Shown: positions 51,824 to 60,567, counted from the stretch's first letter. The stretch is DNA of 64,000 bases from Athalassotoga sp964433875 (GCA_964433875.1 CAYSSO010000001.1:62001-126000); one strand, 5' to 3'. Program-made: numbers and translations. Notes: generated by a model not told the origin, from the letters alone.

Positions 51824-53158
51824 TCATAGTTTTTCCTGACTGGCCAAATTCTTATCTTCTAAACTCTTATTTACGTTTTTACCGCTTTTAGGCAAAAAAT
51901 TTTCCTTTGGAATTGGCCTTACAGAGTTTAACTTATATATGAACCTTTCTCCAAGGAAGAGAAAGATTATTCCCAATATGAAGGAGGTTATATATCCAAA
52001 ATTAAGCGCTATGTAACCCGATATGAAGGAGGCCGCTATAACGGCGAAGTTAATCGTAACGTTGAAAAGCCCTATTATGCGTCCTCGATCCGTGGGAAGC
52101 GCAAGGTCTGTAACATGAACGGTCGTCGGAATGTAAAAGAAAGGCCATGTGAAGCCCACTATAAGAAAGGCAATAACGGTTATGAAAACGCCAAATGGAA
52201 GGAAGTACCCGGATATGGCTATAGATGAAAAGAGAACAACACGTGTCAGTAAAGCGCTTCTGACGATAAGGGCATCCGGAAGTCTCTTCGTAATTGGATT
52301 TGTAAGAAAATAAGCAACATTTGTAAGGACATTGTTTATTCCGTAAATGATGAAGATTGTGCCGCTATCTATTTTTAAAACTTCGGCAAGGTATATAGAA
52401 AAGATGGAAAAGATCATATTGGCACCGAAGAAGATTATGAAAATGCTTCCCATGTATCTTCCCGCACCCGGTTTGAATCCCCTCGAACTTATAGAAAGAA
52501 TGATATTGTGTGGAATAGAGGTTATATGATCTGCGAGAGAATGCATATTTGGAAGAAATTTTTTGCTTTTGAAGGTCCTAAAAAATTCCTTCCTTTTTAT
52601 GTATCCACTCGAAAGTATTATCGCAACTATAAGGAGAAAAGAGGCGATAAAGAATACAAATCTCATCTTTTCAGTTCCATTGGACATGAACGGAAAGTAA
52701 GAGAGCCATAATCCCCCTGCAAATGTACCGACCGTGACGCCGATACTGTTGAAAAGATTCATAGTGTTTATATTTTTTCTGTAAAGTGATTCATCGAACT
52801 TTTTGTTAAGATATATTGTTATGGCTGGACCCATCATGGCGGCGAATGTGCCCAATGTAAGTGCGAGAATATAGTAAATGTAAAGGTTATTTGTAAATGA
52901 CATGAAAACACTTACCGCGGCATCTACCACAACACTTACAAAGACAATCTCAAAAAAACGCTGGTATTTATCAATGATTATTCCAACGATCATCGATCCA
53001 AGAAGGTTTCCGAGTGCGTAAAAAGCCGATGCGACGCTGCCATTCGCAACGTTCCCTCCGAGGACTATAACCACAAAGAGACTTATTATTACACCTATCG
53101 CTCCAAAGGCTGCGCCCTGGAATCCGAAGGCTATAAAAAGTTTTCTAAGTTCCTTCAA
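51824..53158 (-). CDS. MFS transporter
   Basis: 444 residues with about twelve membrane helices. The first half has 'LGNLLGSMIVGIIIDKYQRFFE' near 50, the loop 2-3 motif A of the major facilitator superfamily (G-x3-D-x-x-R-like). The middle loop has charged 'KRKEFFRTFKSKKF'. Motif-like 'ALPTDRGRIIGLFNVT' marks the loop 8-9/10-11 region of multidrug or sugar MFS exporters. The substrate is unknown. The probable start is TTG at 53158 behind AAGGGG. The gene precedes valS by 80 bases, and the threonine aldolase gene lies upstream. Confidence 0.88.
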   Translation of the reverse strand: MKELRKLFIAFGFQGAAFGAIGVIISLFVVIVLGGNVANGSVASAFYALGNLLGSMIVGIIIDKYQRFFEIVFVSVVVDAAVSVFMSFTNNLYIYYILALTLGTFAAMMGPAITIYLNKKFDESLYRKNINTMNLFNSIGVTVGTFAGGLWLSYFPFMSNGTEKMRFVFFIASFLLIVAIILSSGYIKRKEFFRTFKSKKFLPNMHSLADHITSIPHNIILSISSRGFKPGAGRYMGSIFIIFFGANMIFSIFSIYLAEVLKIDSGTIFIIYGINNVLTNVAYFLTNPITKRLPDALIVRSALLTRVVLFSSIAISGYFLPFGVFITVIAFLIVGFTWPFFYIPTTVHVTDLALPTDRGRIIGLFNVTINFAVIAASFISGYIALNFGYITSFILGIIFLFLGERFIYKLNSVRPIPKENFLPKSGKNVNKSLEDKNLASQEKL

Positions 53159-53231
53159 AATACTATCCCCTTGAAAATTCTTTTACAATGATATTTTAAC
53201 TTTTTATGATTAATTTAATTTGAAGGACCTT

Positions 53232-54257
53232 TTACGCTAACTTTTGAAAGTATTTCTCAACACTTTCAATAACGTAATCTATATCTGAGCGTGTAACATC
53301 TTTGTTAGTCACAAATCTGTACTCACTGTCTTCCTCTGGGTTTATCTTTATGCCCTTGTCAAGCATGTAAGAAACGAAATCATCTCCGTTAACGTTGGCT
53401 TTGAAAAAAACCATATTTATATCAAGCCTGTCCTTGAAAACCTCAATGCCATTTATTCTTTCAAGACCATTTGCAAGTATTCTGGCATTTTCATGATCCT
53501 CGCAAAGTCTATCTATCATCTCCTCAAGGGCGACTATTCCGGCGGCCGCTATGATCCCAGCCTGCCTCATTCCTCCTCCCATCAATTTTCGGCCCTTTCT
53601 TGCTTTATCAATGAAGGATTTTGTGCCCACAAGCATAGATCCAATAGGAGCCGCAAGTCCCTTCGAAAGACAGAACATAACGCTGTCTGCGTATTGGGCT
53701 ATTTCTTTTGCGTCCACCTTCAGAGCGCACGCAGCGTTGAAAATCCTTGCCCCGTCGAGATGAACCGGTATATTATGATTTTTTGCGATTTCATATATTT
53801 TTTTCATGCTTTCTAAATCTATAACTGTTCCCATACCGTGAGCATTTTCAAGGCAGATAAGTCCTGTCCTTGGAAAATGTATATTTTCAGATCTTATCAG
53901 TGATTCTATCTCATAAGGATCCGGATGGCCATTCTTCGATCTGAAGGTTCTAAGTTGCACCCCCGCTATAACTGCCGAAGCGCCCGCTTCATGCAGAATT
54001 ATGTGTGAATTTGCGTCCAATATAACCTCGTCTCCCCTTAGAGTGTGCGTGAGAAGGGCAAGTTCATTTCCAAAAGTCCCAGAAGGAACAAACAAAGCCG
54101 CTTCCTTCCCGATTCTTTTGGCAGCCATTTCTTCAAGTTTTCTAACCGTTGGATCGTCTCCGTAAACGTCATCTCCAACCTCCGCCTTAAACATCGCTTC
54201 TCTCATTCTCTGAGTCGGAAGCGTGACGGTATCGCTTCTTATGTCTATGTATCTCAT
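53232..54257 (-). CDS. ltaE: Low-specificity L-threonine aldolase family protein
   Basis: About 341 residues, PLP fold type I: 'IDIRSDTVTLPTQRMREAM' at the start, 'GDDVYGDDPTVRKLEEM', 'ALFVPSGTFGNELAL', 'PVHLDGARIFNAA' near 170 (Asp for the PLP ring) and the PLP lysine in 'VMFCLSKGLAAPIGSM' near 203. It splits L-threonine/allo-threonine to glycine and acetaldehyde; glycine could feed the glycine cleavage system whose gcvPB is at the window end. ATG 54257 is preferred, with GGAGGG 5 bases ahead, over an upstream frame start at 54302. The csp terminator lies just upstream. Confidence 0.92.
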   Translation of the reverse strand: MRYIDIRSDTVTLPTQRMREAMFKAEVGDDVYGDDPTVRKLEEMAAKRIGKEAALFVPSGTFGNELALLTHTLRGDEVILDANSHIILHEAGASAVIAGVQLRTFRSKNGHPDPYEIESLIRSENIHFPRTGLICLENAHGMGTVIDLESMKKIYEIAKNHNIPVHLDGARIFNAACALKVDAKEIAQYADSVMFCLSKGLAAPIGSMLVGTKSFIDKARKGRKLMGGGMRQAGIIAAAGIVALEEMIDRLCEDHENARILANGLERINGIEVFKDRLDINMVFFKANVNGDDFVSYMLDKGIKINPEEDSEYRFVTNKDVTRSDIDYVIESVEKYFQKLA

Positions 54258-54283
54258 CTTTTCCCTCCAGATGACCAAGTTTA

Positions 54284-54311
54284 AAAAAGCCCGATTTGAC
54301 ATCGGGCTTTT
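54284..54311 (-). terminator. Terminator of the cold-shock gene
   Basis: GCCCGAT-5 bases-ATCGGGC (54289-54307) with A/T runs on both sides; on the minus strand it ends in a T-run 12 bases after the csp stop. Confidence 0.88.
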
Positions 54312-54322
54312 AGATTATTTTC

Positions 54323-54520
54323 TTAAGCGCTTCTTACGTTCGATGCCTGTTTACCTTTTGGCCCTTCTGTAATGTCAAAGACAACTGCCTGATTTTCTTT
54401 GAGACTCTTGTAGCCATCCATCTTGATTGCCGAGTAGTGAACGAAGATGTCATTCCCATCTTCCATCGTTATGAACCCGTAGCCTTTCTTGGCATCGAAC
54501 CACTTAACAGTACCCTTCAT
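54323..54520 (-). CDS. Cold-shock protein (CspA family)
   Basis: 65 residues, single OB-fold: 'KGTVKWFDAKKGYGFITMED' holds RNP1, 'NDIFVHYSAI' holds RNP2, and 'GPKGKQASNV' is the usual C-terminal end. It binds single-stranded RNA/DNA and acts as an RNA chaperone. The ATG has CAGGAGG 7 bases ahead; a promoter TTGATT-16-TAAAAT lies upstream and a hairpin terminator follows, so it is a single-gene unit. Confidence 0.97.
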   Translation of the reverse strand: MKGTVKWFDAKKGYGFITMEDGNDIFVHYSAIKMDGYKSLKENQAVVFDITEGPKGKQASNVRSA

Positions 54521-54560
54521 TTCCTTGCCTCCTGAAAGAAATTGGTGAAACCATATAAAT

Positions 54561-54588
54561 ATTTTATCACCAAAATTTTAAAAATCAA
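54561..54588 (-). promoter_or_regulatory. Promoter of the cold-shock gene
   Basis: On the minus strand TTGATT (54583-54588) and TAAAAT (54561-54566) with 16-base spacing, leaving a leader of about 35 bases before the ATG. Confidence 0.62.
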
Positions 54589-54617
54589 ATATGGATCCTA
54601 AAAAATCGATCCAATGC

Positions 54618-54646
54618 TTTACAAATAAGAGAGAATGGTCTATAAT
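54618..54646 (+). promoter_or_regulatory. Promoter of the Fur-family regulator operon
   Basis: TTTACA (54618-54623) and TATAAT (54641-54646) with exactly 17-base spacing. Transcription would start near 54653, inside the palindromic operator. Confidence 0.8.
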
Positions 54647-54649
54647 AGT

Positions 54650-54672
54650 TTATAGAAAATTATTTTCTATAA
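54650..54672. promoter_or_regulatory. Fur-family operator (perfect palindrome)
   Basis: Two perfect 10-bp arms, TTATAGAAAA and TTTTCTATAA, around a 3-base centre. The box begins 4 bases after the -10 element and covers the start of transcription, so bound regulator would block initiation. The AT-rich palindrome resembles Fur/PerR/Zur boxes in length and placement. Autoregulation is the natural reading. Confidence 0.75.
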
Positions 54673-54682
54673 GAGGTGAAAT

Positions 54683-55108
54683 ATGCAAAAGGAATTAGAG
54701 ATTTTTATAACCGATGCCTTTCATAAGAAGGGAATGAGAATGACAAAGCCCAAAAAGGAGTTCCTCGATTTTTTCACATCACAAAATTATCTCAAAACTC
54801 CTCAAGAACTTCTTGAGAATATAAAAGAGCACAACATCGAAATAGGCCTTACAACCGTATACAGGATGCTAAATTATCTGATGGAAGTCGGACTCACAAG
54901 GGCCTACTCCATAAACGGCGAGTTAAAATACATATTCTGTCCTCCGGATCATCATTACCATCTTATATGCGTTAAGTGTCTGAAGGTACAGAATATCTTT
55001 GATTGCCCCGTAAAAGATGTAAGGGTAGAAGGCTTCAAAATTCAAAGCCATCAGGTTGATTTTTTTGGCATCTGTGATGAATGCAGCAAAAAAGAGGTGA
55101 AAAAATGA
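54683..55108 (+). CDS. Fur-family metal-dependent transcriptional regulator
   Basis: 141 residues. The winged-helix N-terminal half has 'IEIGLTTVYRMLNYLMEVGL', the family recognition helix. The hinge metal ligands are in 'DHHYHLICVKC'. Two C-x2-C pairs ('CVKC' near 97 and 'CDEC' near 134) form the structural zinc site. Fur, Zur, Mur, Nur and PerR cannot be told apart by eye. The palindrome over its own promoter implies autorepression. The downstream membrane-protein gene overlaps its stop (ATGA), which suggests the regulator controls a metal transporter. Confidence 0.93.
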   Translation: MQKELEIFITDAFHKKGMRMTKPKKEFLDFFTSQNYLKTPQELLENIKEHNIEIGLTTVYRMLNYLMEVGLTRAYSINGELKYIFCPPDHHYHLICVKCLKVQNIFDCPVKDVRVEGFKIQSHQVDFFGICDECSKKEVKK

Positions 55109-56004
55109 TAGATTTGTGGTCTCCGTCGGTCGGTATGTCAGTTGGTATGATCGTGCTGACATCGTACCTTTTAGGCCTTGTCCATGGAATAACGCCCGAC
55201 GAGCATACGTGGCCTATAACCTTTAGTTATGCGGTAGGAAGTTATTCGGCAAAGAAGGGAATGATAGTTGGTCTAATATTTTCCCTTAGTTTTACAGTCC
55301 AAAGAAGTTTAATGAGCGAAATTTCGTACTTTGCACTTTCAAAGGTATTTTCATTGCCTTATTTTAATTACATAATATACATAATAGTCGGAACCGCGAT
55401 GGCGCTTGGAGGAATGTACGTCTTTAAATTTAGAAATTCCTTCCATATACATTTTGGAAAGGTAGACAGATCCCACCATGCCGCGGCTTTGAAAGGAGAA
55501 TATCCGGACATTCAGCCGCCTACACCAAAGATGGCCATAGTTCATGGCTTTATCGCTGGATTTGGATTTGGAGCCTTTGCTTTGATAATATACACAGTTC
55601 TCGCTCCTTCAATGCCAAATGCGTATTTGGGATGGGTCCCGGGGTTTTTCTTCGGAATTGGCACAGCGACCATTCAAGTCATAGCCGGTTTACTCTTCGG
55701 ATCGATCACGACTCATTTGAAAATAAGTCCTGAAGTCGCCTCAAAGATTTCAAGTTTAACGGCTGGCAGGACGTTACTGTGGGGAGGCATCGTCTTCGTC
55801 TTGGCGGGTATCTTCGGCCTGGCCTTTCCATCGATCGCCGATTTTCATGTTGTAACACCGCTTCGTGTACACAACCTTCATTCGATTGGAATAGAATTCG
55901 TACTTGTCATTGTAGTAGTTCTTATTATAGGAACTGGCACTCTTGTAAAAGAAGTAAGAAAGGCCTCGAAAGTTTCAGCCTCAAAAGCCCTCGATGTCAA
56001 ATAA
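55105..56004 (+). CDS. Polytopic membrane protein, possible metal (Ni/Co-type) transporter
   Basis: About 299 residues with six to eight hydrophobic segments. 'GLVHGITPDEHTWPITFSYA' near residue 20 recalls the His/Asp signature in helix 2 of NiCoT/NicO/UreH-like permeases, and 'IVHGFIAGFGFGAFALIIYT' near 147 gives a second His-Gly motif, hinting at two related halves. A His-rich loop ('FHIHFGKVDRSHHAA') could bind metal. Coupling to the Fur-type gene by a four-base overlap supports metal transport. The family call is uncertain; a TauE/SafE-like or DsbD-like protein is the alternative. It ends at a bidirectional terminator. Confidence 0.65.
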   Translation: MIDLWSPSVGMSVGMIVLTSYLLGLVHGITPDEHTWPITFSYAVGSYSAKKGMIVGLIFSLSFTVQRSLMSEISYFALSKVFSLPYFNYIIYIIVGTAMALGGMYVFKFRNSFHIHFGKVDRSHHAAALKGEYPDIQPPTPKMAIVHGFIAGFGFGAFALIIYTVLAPSMPNAYLGWVPGFFFGIGTATIQVIAGLLFGSITTHLKISPEVASKISSLTAGRTLLWGGIVFVLAGIFGLAFPSIADFHVVTPLRVHNLHSIGIEFVLVIVVVLIIGTGTLVKEVRKASKVSASKALDVK

Positions 56005-56030
56005 AAAGGCGCCAAACGGCGCCTTTTTAA
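56003..56030. terminator. Bidirectional terminator
   Basis: GGCGCC-4 bases-GGCGCC (56008-56023) flanked by five A and five T. It ends the Fur-type operon on the plus strand and the 37-codon gene on the minus strand, whose stop codon sits at its edge. Confidence 0.9.
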
Positions 56031-56140
56031 AACCTTACTCCATAGATAGATGCCTTGATTATCGTTTCAATTCTTACCTTCTCTGCCAGTTTTTTACTTT
56101 CTTCTTTATATAATATCTTTTCAATATCCTGCTTTTTCAT
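56027..56140 (-). CDS. Short gene (37 codons), function unknown
   Basis: A complete small frame: AAAGGAGG ends 6 bases before the ATG, and the TAA touches a strong terminator hairpin. The product begins 'MKKQDIEKILYKEESKKLA', is highly charged (many Lys and Glu) and looks helical, ending 'ASIYGVRF'. A TATAAT on the minus strand (about 56169-56174) could give it its own promoter; the MalG-like gene ends 165 bases upstream. Translation signals are much better than chance, but no family is recognised. A leader or regulatory peptide or a small RNA-binding protein are open options. Confidence 0.6.
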   Translation of the reverse strand: MKKQDIEKILYKEESKKLAEKVRIETIIKASIYGVRF

Positions 56141-56305
56141 ATTGTGCCCCTCCTTTCGAGCATAAAAATTATACAATTCTACTCTTTAGAAGGGGTTTTA
56201 AAAGAGATCAATTAGAGATCTTGAGATTTTATGTTTTAATTAACCCTTATCAAATCATCCGAAAACACGAAACCTCGTTAAGAATAGTAATTTTATATGT
56301 TACGA

Positions 56306-58003
56306 TCATTTTATTCCAGATCTGAAAAACCCGCTTACAAAGTACTTTTGGAAGAAAAGGAATGCCACGACCACGGGTAACATGGTAAAGGTTGCGGCCG
56401 CCATCAACTGATTGAAAATCGCTCCCGAATTTATTATGAAATTTTGCAAACCAACGGGCAATGTTCTCATATTCGTTGTGTCGGTCATTATCAGCACCCA
56501 CAGGAATGAATTCCAACTTCCCAAAAATGTAAGCAATGCTCCCGTTATTACAACTGGCATCGATAGAGGCACGGCTATTGTCCACAAAAACCTCCAGGAG
56601 GAGGCCCCGTCTATCTTTGCCGCATCGTAAAGATCATTTGGAATAGAGTTAAAACTCTGGCGCATCAAGAATATGACAAATGCCGTTGCAGACCATGGAA
56701 TTATCAAAGCATAGTAAGTGTTTATCCAGCCAAAAGAATGTATTATCAGGTAATCTGCAACAAGCAAGACCTGATAAGGTATCATCATCGTCGCTATTAC
56801 TCCTATGAAAATTTTATCTCTTCCCGGAAAGGTGAGTTTTGAAAATGCAAAAGCCATCATAACATCAAAAATGATATTCAAAATTGTCGTTGCCAGAGCG
56901 ACGAAGATGCTGTTGAAATAGTAAATTCCAAATGGAGCGGAATTCCATGCGCTAACGTAATTGTCGAAGAAATTGGCAAGTACTTCCCAGAAATTGTAAT
57001 GGGCAGTCAATGAGACATTGCTGTTTAAAAACCAGACAAAACTCACATTCTTGAAATTTATGTATATTTGATCTCCAGAAGTATAGGCACTCTCAACTAT
57101 TGACTGTCCGTCCACTACCCTCAACTGGTTTGAGTGCGGGATAAATGCGAGTTTTATCGGACCTCTTAATCTTTCATTTTTCTGTGATTGATAAAATTCA
57201 TTGAATTCAAGGTACACATTTATATCGTTAAGGTATTTTTCTATCTCCTCTTTGTCTGGAGGATTTGTTTTAAGGGCATTTTGTAATATGCCGACAATTT
57301 CGTTAAGTTCTGCAACCGAAAGGGGACTCACACCTTTTTTAAAAGGCGCAATCTCGTTTTGAAATTCTGCCAATCCTTTCACGTCAAGCAAATTCGAGAC
57401 AAAGTTTATTCTCGCAAAGACAGGATTATTCCCGTAAAGGAAATCATCGTAAAAGTTCAAAATGTACTCTTGGGGATCTGAGGTGTACTGCGAAAGAGAA
57501 TTAATTATTCCTTTGACGTCATTCGTAAGGGTTGAGACAGAAGAGATCTTTGCGACTACCGAGTTAAAGGTGGGCGTACTGAACTTGGTAGAATAAGAAG
57601 CGAAATCGCCGTTATCGCCGATCAACTCGATCGAAAGAATTCCACGCCTCGGCATTGTCCCCGTGCCCCGGTATCCCGAGGCTCCTAAGACGTGTATTGC
57701 AAGTGTATTTGGACTTGCTAACGTCGTTGTCTGCGTGGTAGATAAAGAACTCAAAAGTGCTTCAAGAGAAAGCGCTGACGGATTGCCGCTTTGCCCCGCT
57801 CTTGTTTTGACTATATCGGCCGTTAAAGTCCTTGAAGGCATGGCATTTATCGTTCCCCACTTTGGAGGATAACTCAAAACCTCCGAGTTGGTCTTAAAAG
57901 AGGTATCAACCATCCATATAAGAGGCCCTATTGCGAAAATGGCAAGGATCACGGCGGCAACGTAATAAAAGAAATAAATTATCTTCTTTTTTTGCTTTTT
58001 CAT
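56306..58003 (-). CDS. Sugar ABC transporter permease, MalG-like with a large external insert
   Basis: 565 residues, about double a usual MalG. After membrane helix 1 ('IIYFFYYVAAVILAIFAIGP') and 'DTSFKTNSEVLSYPP' comes an insert of about 280 residues (roughly 45-325) without membrane helices, hence outside the membrane, with a helical part ('EEIEKYLNDINVYLEFNEFY'). The conserved permease core then resumes with the EAA loop 'DAAKIDGASSWRFLWTIAVP'. The insert may dock the binding protein or substrate. Its GTG/ATG start overlaps the MalF-like stop. A shared ATPase elsewhere is needed. Confidence 0.9.
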   Translation of the reverse strand: MKKQKKKIIYFFYYVAAVILAIFAIGPLIWMVDTSFKTNSEVLSYPPKWGTINAMPSRTLTADIVKTRAGQSGNPSALSLEALLSSLSTTQTTTLASPNTLAIHVLGASGYRGTGTMPRRGILSIELIGDNGDFASYSTKFSTPTFNSVVAKISSVSTLTNDVKGIINSLSQYTSDPQEYILNFYDDFLYGNNPVFARINFVSNLLDVKGLAEFQNEIAPFKKGVSPLSVAELNEIVGILQNALKTNPPDKEEIEKYLNDINVYLEFNEFYQSQKNERLRGPIKLAFIPHSNQLRVVDGQSIVESAYTSGDQIYINFKNVSFVWFLNSNVSLTAHYNFWEVLANFFDNYVSAWNSAPFGIYYFNSIFVALATTILNIIFDVMMAFAFSKLTFPGRDKIFIGVIATMMIPYQVLLVADYLIIHSFGWINTYYALIIPWSATAFVIFLMRQSFNSIPNDLYDAAKIDGASSWRFLWTIAVPLSMPVVITGALLTFLGSWNSFLWVLIMTDTTNMRTLPVGLQNFIINSGAIFNQLMAAATFTMLPVVVAFLFFQKYFVSGFFRSGIK

Positions 58004-59280
58004 ATGTTATATTCAACTCTCTTTTCGGTCGTTTTAAACTGAATCAAAGTCAAAACCATTATAATTCCAAGCAAAACATACGCCGCGGCAGATGCAAGCC
58101 CCATTTGCTGTTCGTTGTAGAAGGTGTTGTATATGTAAAAGACCATCGTAAGACCGCTGTTCGCGTAAGGGCCGGGCATCTGATTGTAAAGGACATAAAC
58201 TTGGGTGAAGACTTGAAATGCATTTATCAACGAAACTACCATAACGAAGAAAGTGATGGGACTGAGTAAAGGCCATGTAATGTACACAAATCTCTGAAAT
58301 GAATTTGCTCCTTCGATTTCGGCCGCTTCGTAATATTCCTGATCTATATTTTGAAGTCCGGAAAGGAAGATTAACCCGTAATAACCAAAATACTCCCATA
58401 TACTCAGTATTGCAACTGTCGGCATAGTTAAAGAGGCGCTGTTAAGCCAGTTTATAGGCTGTATTCCAAACCATGAAAGAATGTAATTGAGAATTCCATA
58501 GTGATAATTGAACATCCACAGCCACAAAAGGCTCACGGCAACGATAGACGCAACGTAAGGGGCAAAAAATGCCGTTCTGAAAAATGCTTTAAAAAACGGA
58601 AGGTTCTTCATAAGCAGTCCGGCCGCAAGAGATATGCCTATCGTAAGGGGAACATCTATTATCACAAAGTAAAAGGTGTTCCATATCGACATAACAAATG
58701 AATTATTCTTGGCTATATCAAAGAAAAGCAGGTAAAGATCTATTCTTTTTCCTATGTAAAACGCCACTATGTAAAGGCCAAGAAGAGATAGAAGAAATAG
58801 AATCGTGTGTGATTTGTAGAATTCCATCTTTCTTGTGAAAAGATAACCTAAGAATCCGATCAAAATCCATAAAATAAAGATATAGGTATTTCCACCCAGA
58901 ATGGTAAGCGATGGATAAACAAAGATCAGAGCGAAGATTGGAATAACTAAAAGTGAAATTAAATCCCTTGAAATTTTTGCACTTTTTTCGATCCATCCAA
59001 ATATCGCCACAGAGATCACAAAGGCAAAAGAGAATCTTATTAAAGAATATTCAAAGGCTATAAAGGGTGAGTACGGGATCTCTCCCGCCCTAAAAAGGTA
59101 AGCGTAATTTGAAAGCCCAACAAAGATAGCGTGGCCAACGCTTGTTGTAGTGTTGAAAAAACTTAGATAAAAAGAATATACCGCTGGCCAGTAAGTAAAA
59201 AGGATGAAGATCACAAGAGCGGGAATAAGGTAAAGATAACCGATTATATAATTTCTTTTTTTATTCAACCTTTTCACCAC
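58000..59280 (-). CDS. Sugar ABC transporter permease, MalF-like with extra membrane segments
   Basis: 426 residues. Between helix 1 ('YLYLIPALVIFILFTYWPAV') and the conserved core are about four added hydrophobic segments ('LISLLVIPIFALIFVYPSL', 'YIFILWILIGFLGYLF', 'HTILFLLSLLGLYIVAFYIG'), where classical MalF has a folded loop. The EAA loop is 'EAAEIEGANSFQRFVYITWP'. It forms the channel with the enlarged MalG-like protein encoded next (four-base overlap). A hairpin separates it from the binding-protein genes upstream. Confidence 0.9.
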   Translation of the reverse strand: MVKRLNKKRNYIIGYLYLIPALVIFILFTYWPAVYSFYLSFFNTTTSVGHAIFVGLSNYAYLFRAGEIPYSPFIAFEYSLIRFSFAFVISVAIFGWIEKSAKISRDLISLLVIPIFALIFVYPSLTILGGNTYIFILWILIGFLGYLFTRKMEFYKSHTILFLLSLLGLYIVAFYIGKRIDLYLLFFDIAKNNSFVMSIWNTFYFVIIDVPLTIGISLAAGLLMKNLPFFKAFFRTAFFAPYVASIVAVSLLWLWMFNYHYGILNYILSWFGIQPINWLNSASLTMPTVAILSIWEYFGYYGLIFLSGLQNIDQEYYEAAEIEGANSFQRFVYITWPLLSPITFFVMVVSLINAFQVFTQVYVLYNQMPGPYANSGLTMVFYIYNTFYNEQQMGLASAAAYVLLGIIMVLTLIQFKTTEKRVEYNI

Positions 59281-59282
59281 CC

Positions 59283-59313
59283 AAAAAGGGTAGGCCTTAC
59301 GGCCTACCTTTTA
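59283..59313 (-). terminator. Hairpin between binding-protein and permease genes
   Basis: GGTAGGCC-4 bases-GGCCTACC (59289-59308) plus flanking A/T run; it overlaps the stop of the second binding-protein gene. In ABC operons such attenuating hairpins keep binding-protein mRNA in excess over permease mRNA. Confidence 0.8.
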
Positions 59314-60567
59314 TTTTGCGTTATAACTTGCGTAAGCCTGTTCGGCCTGCTGTTGTGCCCAGTCGAGGGCTTGCTGTGGCGTCATCGTGAAATGCACGGC
59401 ATTTTCAAAGGCTGTTCTGATGGCCTCTCTTGCATTTGTCCACCATGGAAGATTTGGAGCGTAATCTTCCGATCGATCCAGACCGACCATTATAGCACCT
59501 ATTCCATTTTGATTTTGAGCGACAAAGTTTTTCCACTCTGGAAGATTGGCAACCTCTTTATTGACGGGAATATATCCTGTCTGAACTGCCCAGTAAAGTT
59601 GGATAGCAGGGCTCAAAAGGAATTGGAGGTATTTCCAGGCCGCTTCCTGTTGCTCAGGAGTGGCGGTGTTAAAGATCGCTATATTTTGCCCATGAAGCAT
59701 GGGCTTAAACGTCACATCCGAAGGAATCGGGACCATAACAAGACCATCAGATTGTCCGGCTATATCGGAAAGATCATATGTAAGTTCCGCGCTGCCGCCG
59801 AGTAGCATCGCAACAGAAGAGGTTGTCAGTTCGTTGTCAAAATAACCGAACTTTGCGTATGCGTAACCTTCCTTGACGAGGTTAACAAGGAATGTTAAAG
59901 CGGCAACATTTTGTGGTGAATTAATCGTTATCTTTCCATCCGGACTTATATAACTTCCTCCAAATTGATACGCGACAGCCGTGAATTGTCTGTACGTAGT
60001 TCTAAATCCAAGACCATATCTTACAGTTTTTCCATCTTTTACGACCGTTAAAAGTTTTGCATCCTGAGCCATCTCCTGCATCGTCTTTGGATATGTAAGA
60101 CCGGCCTCTTCGAACATCTGAGGCCTTACGAAAAGATCGAAAATATCTCTGTTGAACGGAAGAGTATAGATTTTTCCGTTGAAAGTACCGGAAACAAGTA
60201 GCGGTGGATAAATTGAACTTGCCACCTGTGTAAAGCCGGGGAATTCATATAGCGGGGCAACAACGCCCTTTGAAACAAGCATGGAAGCCCAGGGGCCTTT
60301 TACCTGCGCCATTGTCGGCAGAGTATTGGCGGCCAGGGCAGTTAAAAGTTTGGAGTCAACTTCATTTCCACTTCCCAAATAAACAAGATTAACCTGAATA
60401 TCTGGATTCTCTTTGTTGAAAAGATTTGTTATCGTCTGAAGAGTTGTTCCGAGTTTTGCTCCCATGCCCTCCCAAAATGTAACGACCACAGGCTGGGCAA
60501 AAATCGGCAGCGTAAAAAGCACCATCATTAAAATGGCGGAAATCAAAATAATCAATCTATTTTTCAT
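59311..60567 (-). CDS. Sugar ABC transporter substrate-binding protein (family 1), copy 2
   Basis: 418 residues: signal peptide ('IILISAILMMVLFTLPIFAQ') and a type I binding fold with 'VTFWEGMGAKLGTTLQTITN', 'TVRYGLGFRTTYRQF' and the C-terminal 'HFTMTPQQALDWAQQQ'. It is closely similar to the copy encoded 11 bases upstream, with long stretches identical even at base level near the C-terminus, so the pair arose by tandem duplication. The ligand is unknown; it feeds the enlarged MalF/MalG pair. GGAGG lies before the ATG. Confidence 0.93.
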   Translation of the reverse strand: MKNRLIILISAILMMVLFTLPIFAQPVVVTFWEGMGAKLGTTLQTITNLFNKENPDIQVNLVYLGSGNEVDSKLLTALAANTLPTMAQVKGPWASMLVSKGVVAPLYEFPGFTQVASSIYPPLLVSGTFNGKIYTLPFNRDIFDLFVRPQMFEEAGLTYPKTMQEMAQDAKLLTVVKDGKTVRYGLGFRTTYRQFTAVAYQFGGSYISPDGKITINSPQNVAALTFLVNLVKEGYAYAKFGYFDNELTTSSVAMLLGGSAELTYDLSDIAGQSDGLVMVPIPSDVTFKPMLHGQNIAIFNTATPEQQEAAWKYLQFLLSPAIQLYWAVQTGYIPVNKEVANLPEWKNFVAQNQNGIGAIMVGLDRSEDYAPNLPWWTNAREAIRTAFENAVHFTMTPQQALDWAQQQAEQAYASYNAK

